Positions 12,625 to 24,864 are shown, counted from the first letter of the stretch. The stretch is DNA of 64,000 nucleotides from Juglans regia (GCF_001411555.2 NC_049916.1:11497945-11561944), one strand, 5' to 3'. Made by a program: numbers and translations. The notes: a model not told the origin generated them from the letters alone.

Positions 12625-12639
12625 AGATCTTGTCATCCA
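12625..12639. repeat. LINE target site duplication (right copy)
   Basis: AGATCTTGTCATCCA, one mismatch from the left copy at 6656-6670. The family A LTR sequence resumes here (GCAAAACTTTGTTTCATCTG), matching 42560 and the minus strand near 58400. Confidence 0.9.
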
Positions 12640-14194
12640 AGCAAAACTTTGTTTCATCTGATCAACCAAATTGTGCCAGACCAAAGATGATTTCAATCCT
12701 AGAGAAACCTTAAATGGTTGGAATCCAATTGAAACCCCAAAAACTTGGTTGAAACCGAAACCCTAAACGGTTTCCCAAACCCTAGAGTTGGCCTCCAAAC
12801 CTTTTTTAATCCGATTTCTAGCATTGTGTTTAATCACTTGATTAAATCACTTCCACATGCTATTAATTAATCAAAACCTTGTTATGACATCATTATCCAA
12901 CCTTCTAAACCTTGAAAATTTGATTGGGACTAGAAAAATTAGATTTGGGCTTGATAGGATCTCAAACCCTAACCAAACCCCATTTAAACCCCAAATTGAA
13001 ACCCACTTGGTTGAGGCCCACCAAGGCCCACGAATTTGGCCACCTTGGCAAAACTTCTTGAAGTTTCCTTCCTCACATGGCAAACCATTCACTGCCATTG
13101 GCTGCACCCAATAGCGCCTTGATGTGAAGGAGAAATCCACCCCATCAACCTCCATATCTCATAGTTGCTGCATGCAGTCCTTACTCCTCTCTATTCTCCA
13201 CTTTATGTCACATAGCCACCTCCAATAAAAGGTCATTCAAGCCCATAACTTCCCCCTCCAAAAGTATAAAGTCGTGCATGACACATTTCACTCCCTTTCA
13301 TCACTTCTTCACCCCGTTCATAGAAAGACATTTAAAAAACCTCTCTCGGGCAGATTACTGGATCTTTTTTCGTGGAGATGTTCGACCCATTGTAAACATT
13401 TTCGCATGATGACTCCTTCATAAACGTTGTTTGTCTTTGAGTTTAGTTTCCTTGGATATATTATTAGTCACATTCCATTCTCATTTGGTTGGTCAAAAGT
13501 ATTTTTAACCATGGAAAGGTCATTCTGGGCGTGAAACTGGAGAATATGTTATGTTTTGGAATTTCTGACCAAGCTAATGGACATATCTTGGTCCAAAAAA
13601 TTTATGGAGTTTTTTCAGCATGTTTTTATGAATATTCATTAAGCTTTTGTTGAATGAATAAAGCTTTTGATGATAGATTTCCTTAGATCAAGAAACTTGA
13701 AAATTGGAAGTGCAAAAACAGTTTTTGTTTTGTAAAAGTTTGAATATTTCGTAGTCTAATCTTATTCCAAAGGCTTTGATATTTTTATGTGATGATCCTA
13801 AGCCTATTATATACATGGGATGTATTTTGAAGATATTTAGTATTATTTTTAAAGATATGATTTTTCTATGCAAGAGGATTTCAGTTAGGCCTAAGATTTG
13901 ATGTTGTTGAGTTAGATTCATGTTTTATTGAGTTTTAGCATCGTGATTTTAAGATTGATTGTTGGATCTTCTTTAGGACACATTTTTAAACCATGTGATG
14001 TGGTAGTTTGAAGATCTCATGTCTTTAAGCCATGGATCAAGAGACTAATCAAAGTTAGTTGAGAGAAAAGTCTCTGTTTTTGGACTAAGTGTAAAACCAA
14101 AAACTCCAATTGTTGTTTTGTGATTTTTGGTGACTTTTGTTTTATGATTTAAAGCATGGTTGATCTTAGGATGATGTTATGAATATGTTAGAAG

Positions 14195-14386
14195 TAAGAT
14201 ATGATTTTTTAGAATTCTTGGAGATGTTTTTATTAAGGTCAAAACTTGTGATTTAAGGGTTTACTTTTTGTTAAAAAGTTTTGGTCTTCTTACAAAAAAC
14301 TTGGTGTTGATGATTATCTTTTTCTTAATGGATATTTAAGTGTGTTTTTAAACTTAGGATATGAAGATCTTTGTTATAAAATTTTG
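14195..14386 (+). other. Extra ~190 bp in the solo LTR at 6-16 kb
   Basis: Other family A LTRs run straight from a GTTATGAGTGTGGTAGAAG-like block to AAAATTTTGGTTTAATCAT. This copy has about 190 AT-rich bases between them. It has no coding sign. The site is within about ten bases of the 459 bp insertion in the solo LTR at 44 kb. Confidence 0.5.
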
Positions 14387-15639
14387 GTTTAATCATAGGG
14401 TTTGAAGATGGAAGAAATTGCAACCAAAATCAAGAGAAATGACTTATGAATGTTTCAGCCCTAATGAGTTTTCCATAGTTGTGAATGGTTTTCAATTTTT
14501 CTGAGTTGATATTTGAGTTTAGGATAGAATTTACATGATGAATGTAAATTTTTTGTAATTGTTGAAGTTAGGATGCGAAATCCTTAAGTTAGGGGTAAAA
14601 CGATCATTTTCAACATGTAGAGGGTAAAATGGTAATTATACTCTAAGTTATCTCTTTTCACACTTCTAATTGTTAGTAATTAAATTTTTAACTTTTAGAA
14701 TACCCACTTACAGTTCCTCGTGTTTCACACTTTATTCTCGTAGAACGCGACGATCGAGGTAAGTTAGCTCTTAACTTACTATTAGTTTACTGTGTATGTG
14801 TGATAGGTAAGGAAACTACAGTTTATGTTCGTATGTTGTTATATATGCCATTTCATCACATGTTTATCTATTACACGAAATATTCTGTCACAAAAATCTT
14901 ATCTGTTACATAATATACTTTGTCTCATGTTACTATATGTTGCAAGTATGTCATATTACTTATGCCATCTATTACATGTATGTCATGTCACGTAATATTC
15001 ACTGTCACATGTTATGTCATGTTATGAAATGTTGTCTATTATATGGTATGTCATGCTATGGAATGTTATTTGTTACATTTATGTCTCAAAGTATGTCATG
15101 TCTATCGTCTTACGTTCATGTCACGTTACGCTACGTCAGGACTTCTGTCTTTTATGTCACATTCATGTCACGTTACGAAATATCATGTATGCCAGTTAAG
15201 TTATTCATGTCAATCACGACCCTAAGTGCTAAGATAGGGTAATATCCTAGTGAAACTCCTTTTTTCACGCTGGAGTGTCTAAATAGGTGTGAAATTTCCT
15301 GAGTTGATGAAGTACAGTCAATAGGTTGCGAATGAGGCCTAACTAGCTTGTCACCTGAGCGCGCCGGACACTAACACTGATGGAGCCACACTTTATGTTA
15401 CGTGTGTTCACTGCAAGTGTGGCACAAACAATTCATGAGGCCACAACAACTGTGAAGCATACACTACAAGAGACACAACGATTGTGACACATAGAATACG
15501 CGAGGCCGCAGCAACTGTGGAGTATGTATTAACGCACTCACAATTGGTATAGACACCTGCTGGTAATCAACAGGGACACACGGCTCAAAAGGACCCGTGT
15601 AGCACCCGTATGGTCATTTTTATTAATTACGTCTATTGA

Positions 15640-16080
15640 GAAAGATTTTGAGTTCATGTATTTCATGTTCAAGTCATGTTTCACATTATGTTATGTTCAA
15701 GTTCACATTCATGTTTTGTTTGCTCACGTTTATGCCATGTTTCAAGTTCATATCATGTTTTAAGTTCACGTTCATGTCAAGTTATGTTCACGTTCACGCT
15801 ATGTTTCAAGTTCATATCATGTTTCAAGTCCACGTTAATGTCAGGTTATGTTCACGTTCATGTTATGTCATTTTCACGTTCACATTATGTTTCAAGTTCA
15901 CGTTTATGTTATGTTATGCTCAGATTCATGTTATGTTCAAGTTCATGTTCAAATTATGTATGTTCACGTTCATGCTATGTTTCAAGTCCATGTTATATTT
16001 CAAGTTCACGTTCATGCTATGTTGCTAATCCATATTATATTTTAAGTTCACGTACATGCCATGTCACGTCAAGCAAAGTT
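15640..16080 (+). repeat. Family A LTR short-repeat array (CATGTT/CACGTT type)
   Basis: Diverged head-to-tail repeats built from TTCACGTTCATG and TTATGTTTCAAG units. The same array is at 45950-46210 (plus), 55200-55490 and 62090-62480 (minus sense). Overlapping open frames in several registers here encode low-complexity Cys/Val/Ser/Phe-rich strings and are not genes. Confidence 0.85.
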
Positions 16081-16633
16081 TCAGTTTCAGTTCAAGTTAT
16101 GTCATTTATGCCATGCTATATGTCAAGTTATGCTATACTTATGACTTTGATTATGCATTCATGCATTTACTGCTATGCATGCATCATTAACCTATGTGGA
16201 AGTTTTCTTTTAACTTGCTGAGATTTGTAATCAAATATCATCGTGGTAGTCCCAACTATCATTCCCCTCGAATGGTAGACGATGTGTCAGGATTAGAGCA
16301 AGGAGCAAACGCTGGTAGTCTGGAGGAGGTTGACTAGACACCGTAGACGCAACACGGAGCTGCAGCCTCCATAGTTAGGTCTTTAGATAGTATTCCGGCA
16401 TCGTTAGTCGAGTTACGCGAGTTACTCAACGAACTAGCCCAATAGTGTATTTTGGCAATGTAATTATAGAGCCAGGTGTCCGTTGTTTTGAGATTATAGT
16501 CTTCTGAGACCCATGCTATAATCGTGGATGTTTACTTTCTTATATGTCATGAACAGGGGCAGATAACCTTGTGTTGCATGTCCCGACGCTTCGGATGTTA
16601 GTCCGATCCCAAGCGGAATCTGGGAGAGTCACA

Positions 16634-17135
16634 AAAGGTCACCTAGGGAAGGAGCACTAGGAAGTTGAAACATCCACTTGGGAAAAGAAGAAGGAGTGGA
16701 CGGCTAGGGCTATCCCACACACCCAATGTCACTTGTAATCCATGCCAAAGGTTACTTGTTGGGAAAAGGAAGAGGCATACGATGTTTTACCAAGCTACAG
16801 TTGAAGAAATATTCACTTGCTTAAGGGAAGGAAGGGCATAAAGGGGAAAGAAAGGAATTTTGGCCAAGGGAAGAGAAACCCTACACGCCACCCCCAAGAT
16901 GTCCCTTCTTGGTGCAATCCATGTGGGGAATTCTACGAGGCATTTTCAGCAAAAGAGAAAGGAGGAGAAGAAACCTATGCCACTTGTCATCTATGCAAGG
17001 ATTTTGGAAGCAACCAAGGAGGGAAGTGAAGGGTCTTCTATAAAAAGGAAGGGGTACACACCAAAGGGTTTTTCCCTTGCCATTTTTTCAAAAATGGCAT
17101 GAACTCTCACTCTCTCCACATAATTTGGTACCATC
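16634..17135 (+). mobile_element. Element B1 5' LTR, second part (3' end lost)
   Basis: It resumes after the solo LTR with AAAGGTCACCTAGGGAA, which matches 30409 in the B2 LTR, and follows it to about 17135. The remaining two thirds of the LTR, the primer site and most of gag are deleted; the sequence jumps to the gag zinc knuckle near 17190. A 22-base direct repeat (17097-17118 and 17173-17194) lies at this junction. Confidence 0.8.
17039..17047 (+). promoter_or_regulatory. Probable LTR TATA box (B1)
   Basis: TATAAAAAG after GAAGGGTCTTC, at the same place as TATATAAA in the B2 LTRs (30811 and 39918). It is the likely promoter element for element transcription. Confidence 0.5.
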
Positions 17136-20100
17136 AAGGATAAACCTTGAAGGAGGCACAATGGAGAGAGTGCATGAACTCTCACTCTCTCCACCACCTT
17201 GTCACCAATGCGGGAAGAGGCACAGTGGAGAATGTCGTAGGGCCTCGGGAGCATGTTTAAGATGCAGTCAAACCGGCCATATGATCCAGGATTGTCTGCA
17301 GATTATGCCTAAAGGAGTGTGAACGCCAAACGCTAAACCCAAGACCACAGTGAAAGCCAAAGTTTATGCCATTACGCCAAAATAGGTAGACCTAGAAGCT
17401 GATGAGACGATAGACGCGGGAATGATTACTGGTAACATTTCCAACTTTGCCTTAATTCATAGATACCTTGTGTTTGGGAGTCGTGAGTAATTATAGTTAC
17501 CTCTCTAGGTAAAGTTAGATTGAAGCAGTATGTGGTATGTGTTATGTTTGATTCTGGAGCATTGAGGTCTTTTATCTTTAGTAGATGCGTACGATAATGT
17601 GAGCTAGAAGCTGAGCCAATGCCTCAGAAATTTTTAGTAGCTATTCCAGACGAGAAAGTAACTGGTTGCACAAGTGTAGTTAAGAATTGCCCGTTGGAAA
17701 TCGCAGACTTAGTGTTGACCGTAGATTTGATTGTCTTCCACTTGATGGAATTTGACCTAATCTTAGGAATGGACTAGTTGTCTAGGCATTACGCTCAGAT
17801 AGGTTGTCGAAGGCAGGAAGTAGTATTCAATCTACCTACACAAGAAAGGATCTATTATATGCATTGGGTGACACTGTTCGGCTTGATTTGTCTAACGTAA
17901 CGGCTGAACAAGTCAAGAAGAGTTTAGTGAATGGGGACAACGTTTATCTAGTAATGATGATGGACGTTCCGGTAGGACCTAAAGAAATCCAAGGAATCCC
18001 TGTGATTAAGGATTTTCCTAGGGTCTTCGCTGATGAACTACCTACCCCCTAATCGAGAGATTAAATTTGTAATCAAGCTTGAACTGGCCATAGCCCCAGT
18101 GCATAAGTTACCCTATCGAATGACCCCAGTAGAGTTGAAAGAGCTTAAAGTGCAAATTGAAGAGCTTCTAGCGAAGGATTTTATCCAACCTAGCTCATTG
18201 CCATGGGGAGCACCGGTCTCATTTGTTAAGAAGAAGGATGGGACTCTTCAGATGTGTATCGATTATAGGGAATTGAACAAGGTGACTGTTATGAATAAAT
18301 ATCCCTTGCGAAGTATAAACGATATGTTAGATCAATTACAAGGAGTTGCAGTTTTCTCAAAGATTGATCTACAATCTGGATATCACCAACTCAGAATCAG
18401 GGAGCAAGACGTCTCTAAGACTATTTTTTGAACTCGCTATGGACATTTCGAGTTCCTAGTTATGCCTTTTGGGCTGACAAATGCCCCTACAACATTTATG
18501 GAATTGATGAATAAGATTTTCTGGCAATACTTGGATAGTTTTGTAGTACTATTCTTAGACAACATATTGATCTACTCCCATGATGAGGAAGAGCATAAGA
18601 GGCACTTGAAGATTGTACTAGAGATATTACAGGAACATCAGTTGTATGCCAAACTTAGTAAGTTTGAGTTATGGCTCCGTGAAGAGAAATTTTTGGAACA
18701 TGTGATTTCTTGCAAAGGAGTGGCAGTGGACCCTGCCAAAATTGATGTTGTAACGGAAGGGCAAAGGTAAACTAATGCTCATGAAGTACGTAGTTTCCTC
18801 AGTTTGGCAGGATACTACCTAAGGTTTGTATAAGGGTTTTCTAGACTTTGTAGCCCTTTAACGGCTATGACAAGGAATAATGTTAGATACGTATGGACTG
18901 AGCAGTGTGAGAAGAGTTTTTAGGAATTGAAGACTTCGGCCCCAGTATTAGCACCACTAGAACCTCACAAGTCCTATGTAGTCTATAGTGATGTCTCTAA
19001 GATGGGTTTGGGATGCATTCTAATGCATGAAGGAAGAGTCATCACTTGTGCTTCATGACAACTCAAGGATCATGAACAGAATTATCCTACCCACGACTTG
19101 GAATTGGCAGCGGTAGATTTTTCACTAAAGATTTGGAGGAACTATTTGTACGGAGAGAAATGTGAACTGTGTACGAACTACAAAAGTCTCAAGTACCTGT
19201 TTAGCCAGAAAAATTTGAATATCAGGCAACGGAGATGGGTGGAGACCATTAGTGATTATCAGTGTGAGATTAAATATCACCCCGGCAAGGCTAACGTTGT
19301 AGCTGGCACACTTAGCTGCAAAGCTCAGATAGACTTGCCATTGATCTTGGTAAGATTGAGGAATCTAATGATTGCAGATCCACCACAAGATGCCATTTTC
19401 GCAGTAGTACAAGAGTTCATATTTATGACTGAAGAAGAAATCCTGGAGGGACAGCGCAAAGATGAGAAACTGGAGAAGCTTCAACAAAAGATTCTGAAAT
19501 TAGAAGGGCCCCAACATTTCTCTATTGGAAGGACTGAGATGCTCTTTTATAAGGAGAGGAAAGTGATTCCTAACATCGTTGAACTGAAGGAAAAGATACT
19601 AAGGGAGGCTCATTGCACCCCTTACACAGCGTACCCTGGCAGTACCAAGATTTGAAAGGTCAGTGTTGGTGGGATGGAATTAAGAAAGAAGTAGCAGAGT
19701 TTGTGGCAAAATGCTCCATCTACCAAATGGTAAAAGCCGAACATCAAAGACTAGCAGGTGAACTACAGTCATTGCCTATCCCAGAGTGGAAATGGGGTGA
19801 TGTGTCGATGGATTTTGTAATTGGTCTGCCAAGGACATCTTGAAGAAATAATTCGATATGGGTTATAGTCGACAAATTGACTAAGAGCGCACATGTTTTA
19901 CCCATATCTAACACGGACTCTATGGAAAAACTCTCTCGAGTATATGTTAAGGAAATCGTCTGATTGCATGGAGTACCTAAAACCATAGTATCGGATTGAG
20001 ATACTCGTTTTACTTCACGATTTTTGCATAGCTTGCAAAAGATGTTAGGCACTCGTTTGAGTTTTAGTAGTGCTTATCACCCTCAGACGAATGGATAGAC

Positions 20101-20320
20101 GGAACGTACAATCCAAACTTTGGAAGACATGCTGCGAGCATGAGTTATGGAGCTAAGTGGTGATTGGGAGAGTCACCTACCTTTGGTGGAATTTGCCTAC
20201 AATAATAGTTTCCAGGCTACCATTCAGATGGCACCCTATGAATTTGAAGAAGCAACAAGGGAATGAAAGGATACAATGAGAAGTGAATATCCTCATTTGT
20301 TTGTATCTTAGAACTCATTA
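17136..20320 (+). pseudogene. B1 gag C-terminus and pol (PR-RT-RH-IN), decayed
   Basis: A single Ty3/gypsy polyprotein would have cut itself and then reverse transcribed and integrated the element. 17190-17310 holds the double zinc finger (CHQCGKRHSGEC, then CLRCSQTGHMIQDC). The protease region at 17540-17580 has VMFDSGALRSF, so the DSGA active-site triad is present. RT runs 18030-18770 ([25 protein letters not shown], and [11 protein letters not shown] in place of the usual F-x-DDILIYS, so the second catalytic Asp reads Asn). RNase H is at 18950-19330 and integrase at 19600-20240 (zinc region with KCSIYQ, one usual Cys being Tyr; then MDFVIGLP). Stops include TGA after TIF at 18429 and TGA after EIV near 19961, both at sites also mutated in B2. 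Near 20240 the integrase middle is joined directly to its far C-terminal end, deleting most of the chromodomain region. It is non-functional. Confidence 0.88.
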
Positions 20321-20335
20321 TGTATGCATGAATTG

Positions 20336-20338
<3 letters not shown>

Positions 20339-20370
<32 letters not shown>
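20339..20370. repeat. (TA)n microsatellite
   Basis: About 15 uninterrupted TA units just after the integrase remnant of B1; the matching place in B2 (38130) has only a short TATATATG. Confidence 0.95.
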
Positions 20371-20372
<2 letters not shown>

Positions 20373-20466
20373 GAATGTTTTGTTCTATGTGAAATCTGTT
20401 TGTTCCATGTTTGTTAGTTTGAGCGTGGTAACGTTGTGTACACCTACCAAACCCTTGAAACAGGGG

Positions 20467-20931
20467 ATGACACGATCTAGAAGGACCCCACGTATGTCTA
20501 TTTCTTCAATGGCACAGTTGAGAGAATGAAGAGAACGTCATATCAGAGATTGCCTCAGAAGAAAGCAATAGGTGATAGCAGAACAATCGAGACAGATGAA
20601 AATATTTGAGCATCATCGCACTCATGTGATTGATGCAGATGCTTGAGGAAGGCTTCATTTTTTACGAGCATTACCACATGAGGAACGGCAACTGTGGTGT
20701 AGCTCGAAGGAAGCAAAAAGAAGAAATCAGCGCAACTTTGACCTAGAAGTATAATCGAGTCGCGCAGCGAAAGAACGCGCAAGTCGGTTTATACCTTGTG
20801 AAACCCCGAATACGTCTGCAGATCGTATTCGCTTCCATGAAGAAGGTCAACCAATCAAGGACACGGAGCTTGAGATAGAGCATAGGTTGAACGAATAATT
20901 GGACCACGACTTGGATCTTGAATGGGGTTAA
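20467..20931 (+). pseudogene. Extra 3' ORF of element B1, decayed
   Basis: An unrecognised gene between integrase and the 3' end. One frame from ATG at 20467 to TAA at 20931 (154 codons) is broken by five internal stops but no frameshift. It aligns along its length with the open gene at 28877-29491 and with 38241-38880. Shared motifs are RTPRMSISSMAQLRE near the start, RALPHEERQ in the middle, RASRF, FHEEGQPI and LEIEHRLNE near the end. The N-terminal third is very rich in Arg, Lys and Gln. It is preceded by a conserved CCCTTGAAACAGGG segment. The function is unknown: it resembles neither gag, pol nor an envelope protein, with no signal peptide or membrane span seen. The C-terminal end and the 3' LTR of B1 are lost. 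Confidence 0.75.
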
Positions 20932-21191
20932 TGCATGGTCTTTTTCTCTAAGTTTTGGATCTCAACTCAACCTAAAAAAATTACAGTAGCCCCATAAATT
21001 TTTCGAGTGAAAATCTACTTGGTCCATTAAAATATTTTAAACCTATCAAAAAAAGAAAATTATAATCTGCCAAAAATAGTTTAGGCCCATACTCTCTTCC
21101 AAAAAATTTTACTCGAAATTTCAAATGGACTTTTCATACCTATAAACTCAAAAATTTTGCAAAGCGGGCTTGGCTGGGCCCGGGTGTTACA
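20932..21191 (-). mobile_element. LTR end fragment, family G
   Basis: Ends GGGCCCGGGTGTTACA, which on the minus strand is TGTAACACCCGGG, a common gypsy LTR start. Only about 260 bp remain and no partner LTR is seen in the window. No gene. Confidence 0.45.
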
Positions 21192-21451
21192 CATTTTGGA
21201 CTAGCGTTATGATCTCAGTTGTTTAGTATGTCCTTTTGTTTTAAATATGTTTTAAATATTTGGGATATTTTCAGTTTGGTGCATAGTATTGTTAAAGAAA
21301 TAAATTTATCCGATGCGAATATTACATAATGCTATATGCATGTTAGGAACATTGCATTATATATGTCTTGAACGGGGTAGGTAACCTTGTGGTACATGTC
21401 TTGATGCTTCAAATGTTCATCCAATCCCAAATGGAATTTGGGGGCATCACA
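21192..21451 (+). mobile_element. Family A LTR 3' tail
   Basis: Matches the last 260 bp of the solo LTR ending at 46817 (GTTTAGTATG, CAGTTTGGTGCATAGTATTG, and the terminal GGGGGCATCACA). Right of it lies gypsy pol in reverse orientation. Its left part is lost; it may belong with the fragment at 4313-5455. Confidence 0.75.
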
Positions 21452-23284
21452 CGAGAGAGCTTGTCCCACGAATATGTATTAGCGATAGGTTCAAAATGTG
21501 CACTTTTGGTCAATCAGTCAACTATGACCCAAATCGAATTCTTCCTTGACAATGTCCTTGCAAACCTATCACAAAGTCCATAGACACATCCTCCCACTTC
21601 CATTCTATGATTGGTAATGGTTGAAACTCTCCAGCTGGCAAATTGAACATTTTGCAACAAATTCCGCCATAACTCTTTTTATTCCATCCCACCAAAATTG
21701 TCCCTTCAAATCCCAGTACATCTTGGTGCTACTAGGATGAGCAATATATGGTGTACAATGGGCTTCCTTCAGAATCCTTTCCTTTAATTCAGGAACATTA
21801 GGAATCATTTTCCTCTCCTTGTAGTACAACATCCCATTTTTACCAATCAATAAATGTTGTGGTCCTTCGGATTTCAGAATTTACTGTTGAAGTTTCTCCA
21901 ATTTATTATCCTTACTCTGTCCTTTGATAATATTTTTCCCATCAGTTAATGGTACAATCTCCTCCACCACTGTTAACCTGATATCTCTTGGTGGCTTTCC
22001 TATCAATAATTCCTGCGGTCTTGCCAAAACTGATTGCACGTCGGCCTGAGTCTTACGACTAAGGGCACTTGCTACCACATTGGATTTTCCAGGGTGATAC
22101 TTGATCTCACACTGGTAATCGCTGGTAATCTCAGCTCAACTTCTCTGCCTCATTTTTAGGTTCACATATGGCTTATGAGGCTTAGGTAAAGCCAACACAA
22201 GTGTCGTGGTTAACCTCCTTTTTAGTTCCTGGAAACTCCTTTCACATTCCTCACTCCAAATGTACTTGGCATTCTTCTTCGTCAATGTCGTTAAGGGACC
22301 AAACAGTTTAGGAAAACCTTCGATGAATCTTCGGTAATATCCTGCCAAACCCAGAAAACTATGTATCTCGTGGGCATTGGTCGGTTTCTGCCATTCTATT
22401 ATTGCTTCTATCTTAGTAGGATTTATTGCTACACCTTTACTGGAAATAACATGTCCCAAAAATTTTACCTCTCTATGCCAAAACTCACACTTGCTGAGCT
22501 TAGTGTAAAGTTGATGTTCTTGTAAAGTCCTCAACGCTATCCTTAGGTGCTCCCTATGTTCTTCATCACTTCGAGAGTAAATCAAAATGTCATCAATGAA
22601 CACCACTACAAAGCTATCCAAATACTACCTAAATATCCGATTCATCAAATCCATGAATATTGTTGGGGATTTGTCAATTCGGAAGGCATTACTAAAAATT
22701 CAAAGTTTCCATAACTAGTCCAAAATGCCGTTTTAGGTACATCTTGATCTTTAATCTTCAACTGATGATATCGCAATCGTAGGTCTATCTTAGAAAATAC
22801 CGACGCTCCTTGCAATTAATCCAACGAGTCGTCGATCCAAGGTAAAGGGTACTTATTCTTAATGATTACTTTATTCAAATCCCAATAGTCAATGCACATG
22901 CTCATAGTACCAGCCATCTTTTTCACAAATAGGACTAGTGCACCCCATGGGGATGAACACGAGCAAATAAATCCCTTTTCGAGGAGTTCCTCAATTTGAA
23001 CCTTCAGCTCCTTCAAGTCGGTCGGGGCCATTCGATAAGGTGCCTTGTATACTAGGACCACAGCTGTCTCCAACTCAATTACAAACTCTGTTTCCTGGTT
23101 TGGGGGTAATCCAGACAGATTATCGACAAAAACTTCAGGAAACTCTTCTATTGCAAGAATCCCTTTGACTCCTTTAGGTTCCTCTGTTACACTAGTTCAC
23201 TAGATATGCATCGGCTCCTTCCTTCAAGGCTTTCCTAGATCCTCCAACCTTTAAGGTTGACGATATTCTTTTTGTCTTGTTCTA
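21452..23284 (-). pseudogene. Reverse gypsy pol fragment: RT, RNase H, integrase
   Basis: On the minus strand the order from 23284 down is the end of the protease linker, RT, RNase H and integrase N-terminus. RT shows [35 protein letters not shown] and the active site [13 protein letters not shown] (near 22580). RNase H shows IKYHPGKSNVVASALSRK at about 22100. The integrase zinc region has EAHCTPYIAHPSSTK and KCSICQ (21690-21800). Several stops and a gap at 22622-22815 break the frame. It starts abruptly at the family A LTR tail and ends abruptly at an Athila-like leader, so it is a truncated piece. It is closer to element H (46823-47090) than to B2, since the position after AF in its RT reads Trp rather than a stop. 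Confidence 0.82.
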
Positions 23285-24864
23285 CTGGTCACGACCCATG
23301 CACTTGTGGTAGAGTCTAGGAACCATCAAGTTTTTTGGTGCCATTTCTAAGGAGGATTGTTTTCAATATTAATACAAATAAATTCATGTATTATTTAGAC
23401 TGTATTGTTCCATTGTGTTATTCATTTAGACTGGCCCCACCCTCTCGAGGCCAAATTCCATCATTTTCTAGGGTTTTTAGTTCTATGTTTCTATTTGTCA
23501 ATTTATGTTTTCTATATTTAGTGTATGCCACATAGCTGTGAGCTAATTGAGATTTTTTATCTAGAAATTGAGATAACTCTACGTGCACTAAGGAGAAAAC
23601 AACGATTGGCAAAATAACCAGAATTAGAGGGCGTTGTGTGACTATGTCGTGCCAAATGTCAATGGTGCTCAACCCAACATTGTGAGACCTATAGTCAATG
23701 CTAATAACTTTCAGATTAAGTCTGGTCTCATCCAGATTCTGTAGCAGGAGAAATTTGGTGGAGGACCTGCTGAGGATCCACATGCACACCTTGCCAATTT
23801 CTTGGAGATTTGTGATGCAATTAAGATGAATGGAGTTAGTGATGATGTTATTCGGCTCCGACTTTCTCCATTTTCTATAAAGGATAAAGCCAAAGCCTGG
23901 TTGAATTCCAAAGCACCTAACTCTTTCAACACTCGGAACGCCTTGTCACAAGCTTTTATGAGTAAATATTTTCCCCCAGGTAAGACTGCCAAACTTAGAA
24001 ATGATATTATCAGTTTTGTTCAGTTTGATGGTGAAAATTTATATTTAGCCTGGGAGAGGTTTAAAGAATTGCAGAGGAAGTGTCCACATCATGGTCTTCC
24101 TGATTGGTTGATTGTACAGACTTTCTATAATGAATTATTCAGTCAGCATTACCAAAGACGCAGCAGCAAGAGGTAATTTAACGAGTAATTCAATAGAAGA
24201 GGCATATGAGTTATTAGAAGAAATGACCTCTAACAATTATCAGTGGTCTAATGAAAGAGGTATGCCTAAGAAAGTTCCAGGTATGTACAATGTGGATGCC
24301 AAGGTTGATTCTCTGGTAAAAATGTTCGGTAAGCTGGGTAATGTGAATTTTGTTTCTAGTCCTATATTGAGTTGTGATTGTTGTGAGGGAGCTGACATGA
24401 GTTCTGATTGTATGCAGGTAGAGCAAGTCCAATTTCTATCCAACTTTAATAGGTAGCAGCAGCATAACAACTTTTATTACAACACATAGAACCCAGGCTA
24501 GAGAAATCATCCCAACTTTTTATGGAAAGATCAAGGTAACCACGGTGGCAATTCTAGTCCTTTCCATCCTCCTGGTTTCCAACCAAGACCATCCCAACCA
24601 GAAAGTAAGTAGCCTTGGGAGATAGCTATTGAGAAGTTAACCAATTCCAGTTCAAAGAGATTTGAGAGACTGGAAGCAAATCTTCACCAGTTGGCGAGTT
24701 TCAACAGAAATGAGGAGATGCAATTGGGGCAGTTAGCCAATTCCATCAATTCTCGTGGACAAGGCAATTGCCTAGTAAGACAAAGGTCAATCTAAAGGAA
24801 CATTGCAAGGCAGACACCTTGAGAAGTGGTAAGCAACTTGGTTAGGTAAGTGGTGAGACTACAG
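23285..24864 (+). pseudogene. Athila-like leader and gag fragment
   Basis: A second lineage of Ty3/gypsy. Near 23285-23350 the leader block ATCAAGTTTTTTGGTGCCAT resembles the segment just upstream of gag in Athila-type elements. Gag follows: LANFLEICDAIKMNGVSDD, SIKDKAKAWLNS, RNDIISFVQFDGENLY, WERFKELQRKCPHHGLPDWL (23780-24110), then, after a frame change near 24130, EAYELLEEMTSNNYQW (24200-24240), and finally KEHCKADTLRSGK near 24800. Gag forms the particle. There are stops upstream of 23800 and at 24175 and 24454. No zinc knuckle, pol or LTR remains: the piece stops near 24864 against a D LTR fragment. The gag identity is strong; the lineage is inferred from remembered family features. Confidence 0.8.

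Larger units (their letters stand above)
6076..16633 (+). mobile_element. Family A solo LTR, split by a LINE
   Basis: The LTR begins TGTAACAGCC and ends GAGAGTCACA, with AAAGG duplicated on both sides and no internal domain, so it is a solo LTR left by recombination between the two LTRs of a former element. Removing the LINE (6671-12624) leaves about 4.6 kb, like other family A LTRs. It carries the family features: the block with GGGGTAAAACGATCAT near 14590, a short-repeat array of ATGTCATGTTATG type at 14930-15190 and 15640-16080, and small inverted repeats near 15410-15530. Compared with the copies at 44 kb and 57 kb it has about 190 extra bases at 14195-14386. No gene other than those of the LINE is seen in it. 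Confidence 0.92.

Noticed and set aside
15636..16221. Overlapping open frames of 60-181 codons rich in Cys, Val, Ser and Phe (also at 4840-5289, 44997-45464, 55144-55481, 62035-62453)
   Set aside because: They occur in several frames over the short LTR repeats (CATGTT/CACGTT units), so they are repeat translations without independent coding evidence.
21192..21451. Possible second solo LTR inserted in reverse pol
   Set aside because: Only the last 260 bp exist and the left flank is not pol, so no target duplication can be tested; kept as a fragment.
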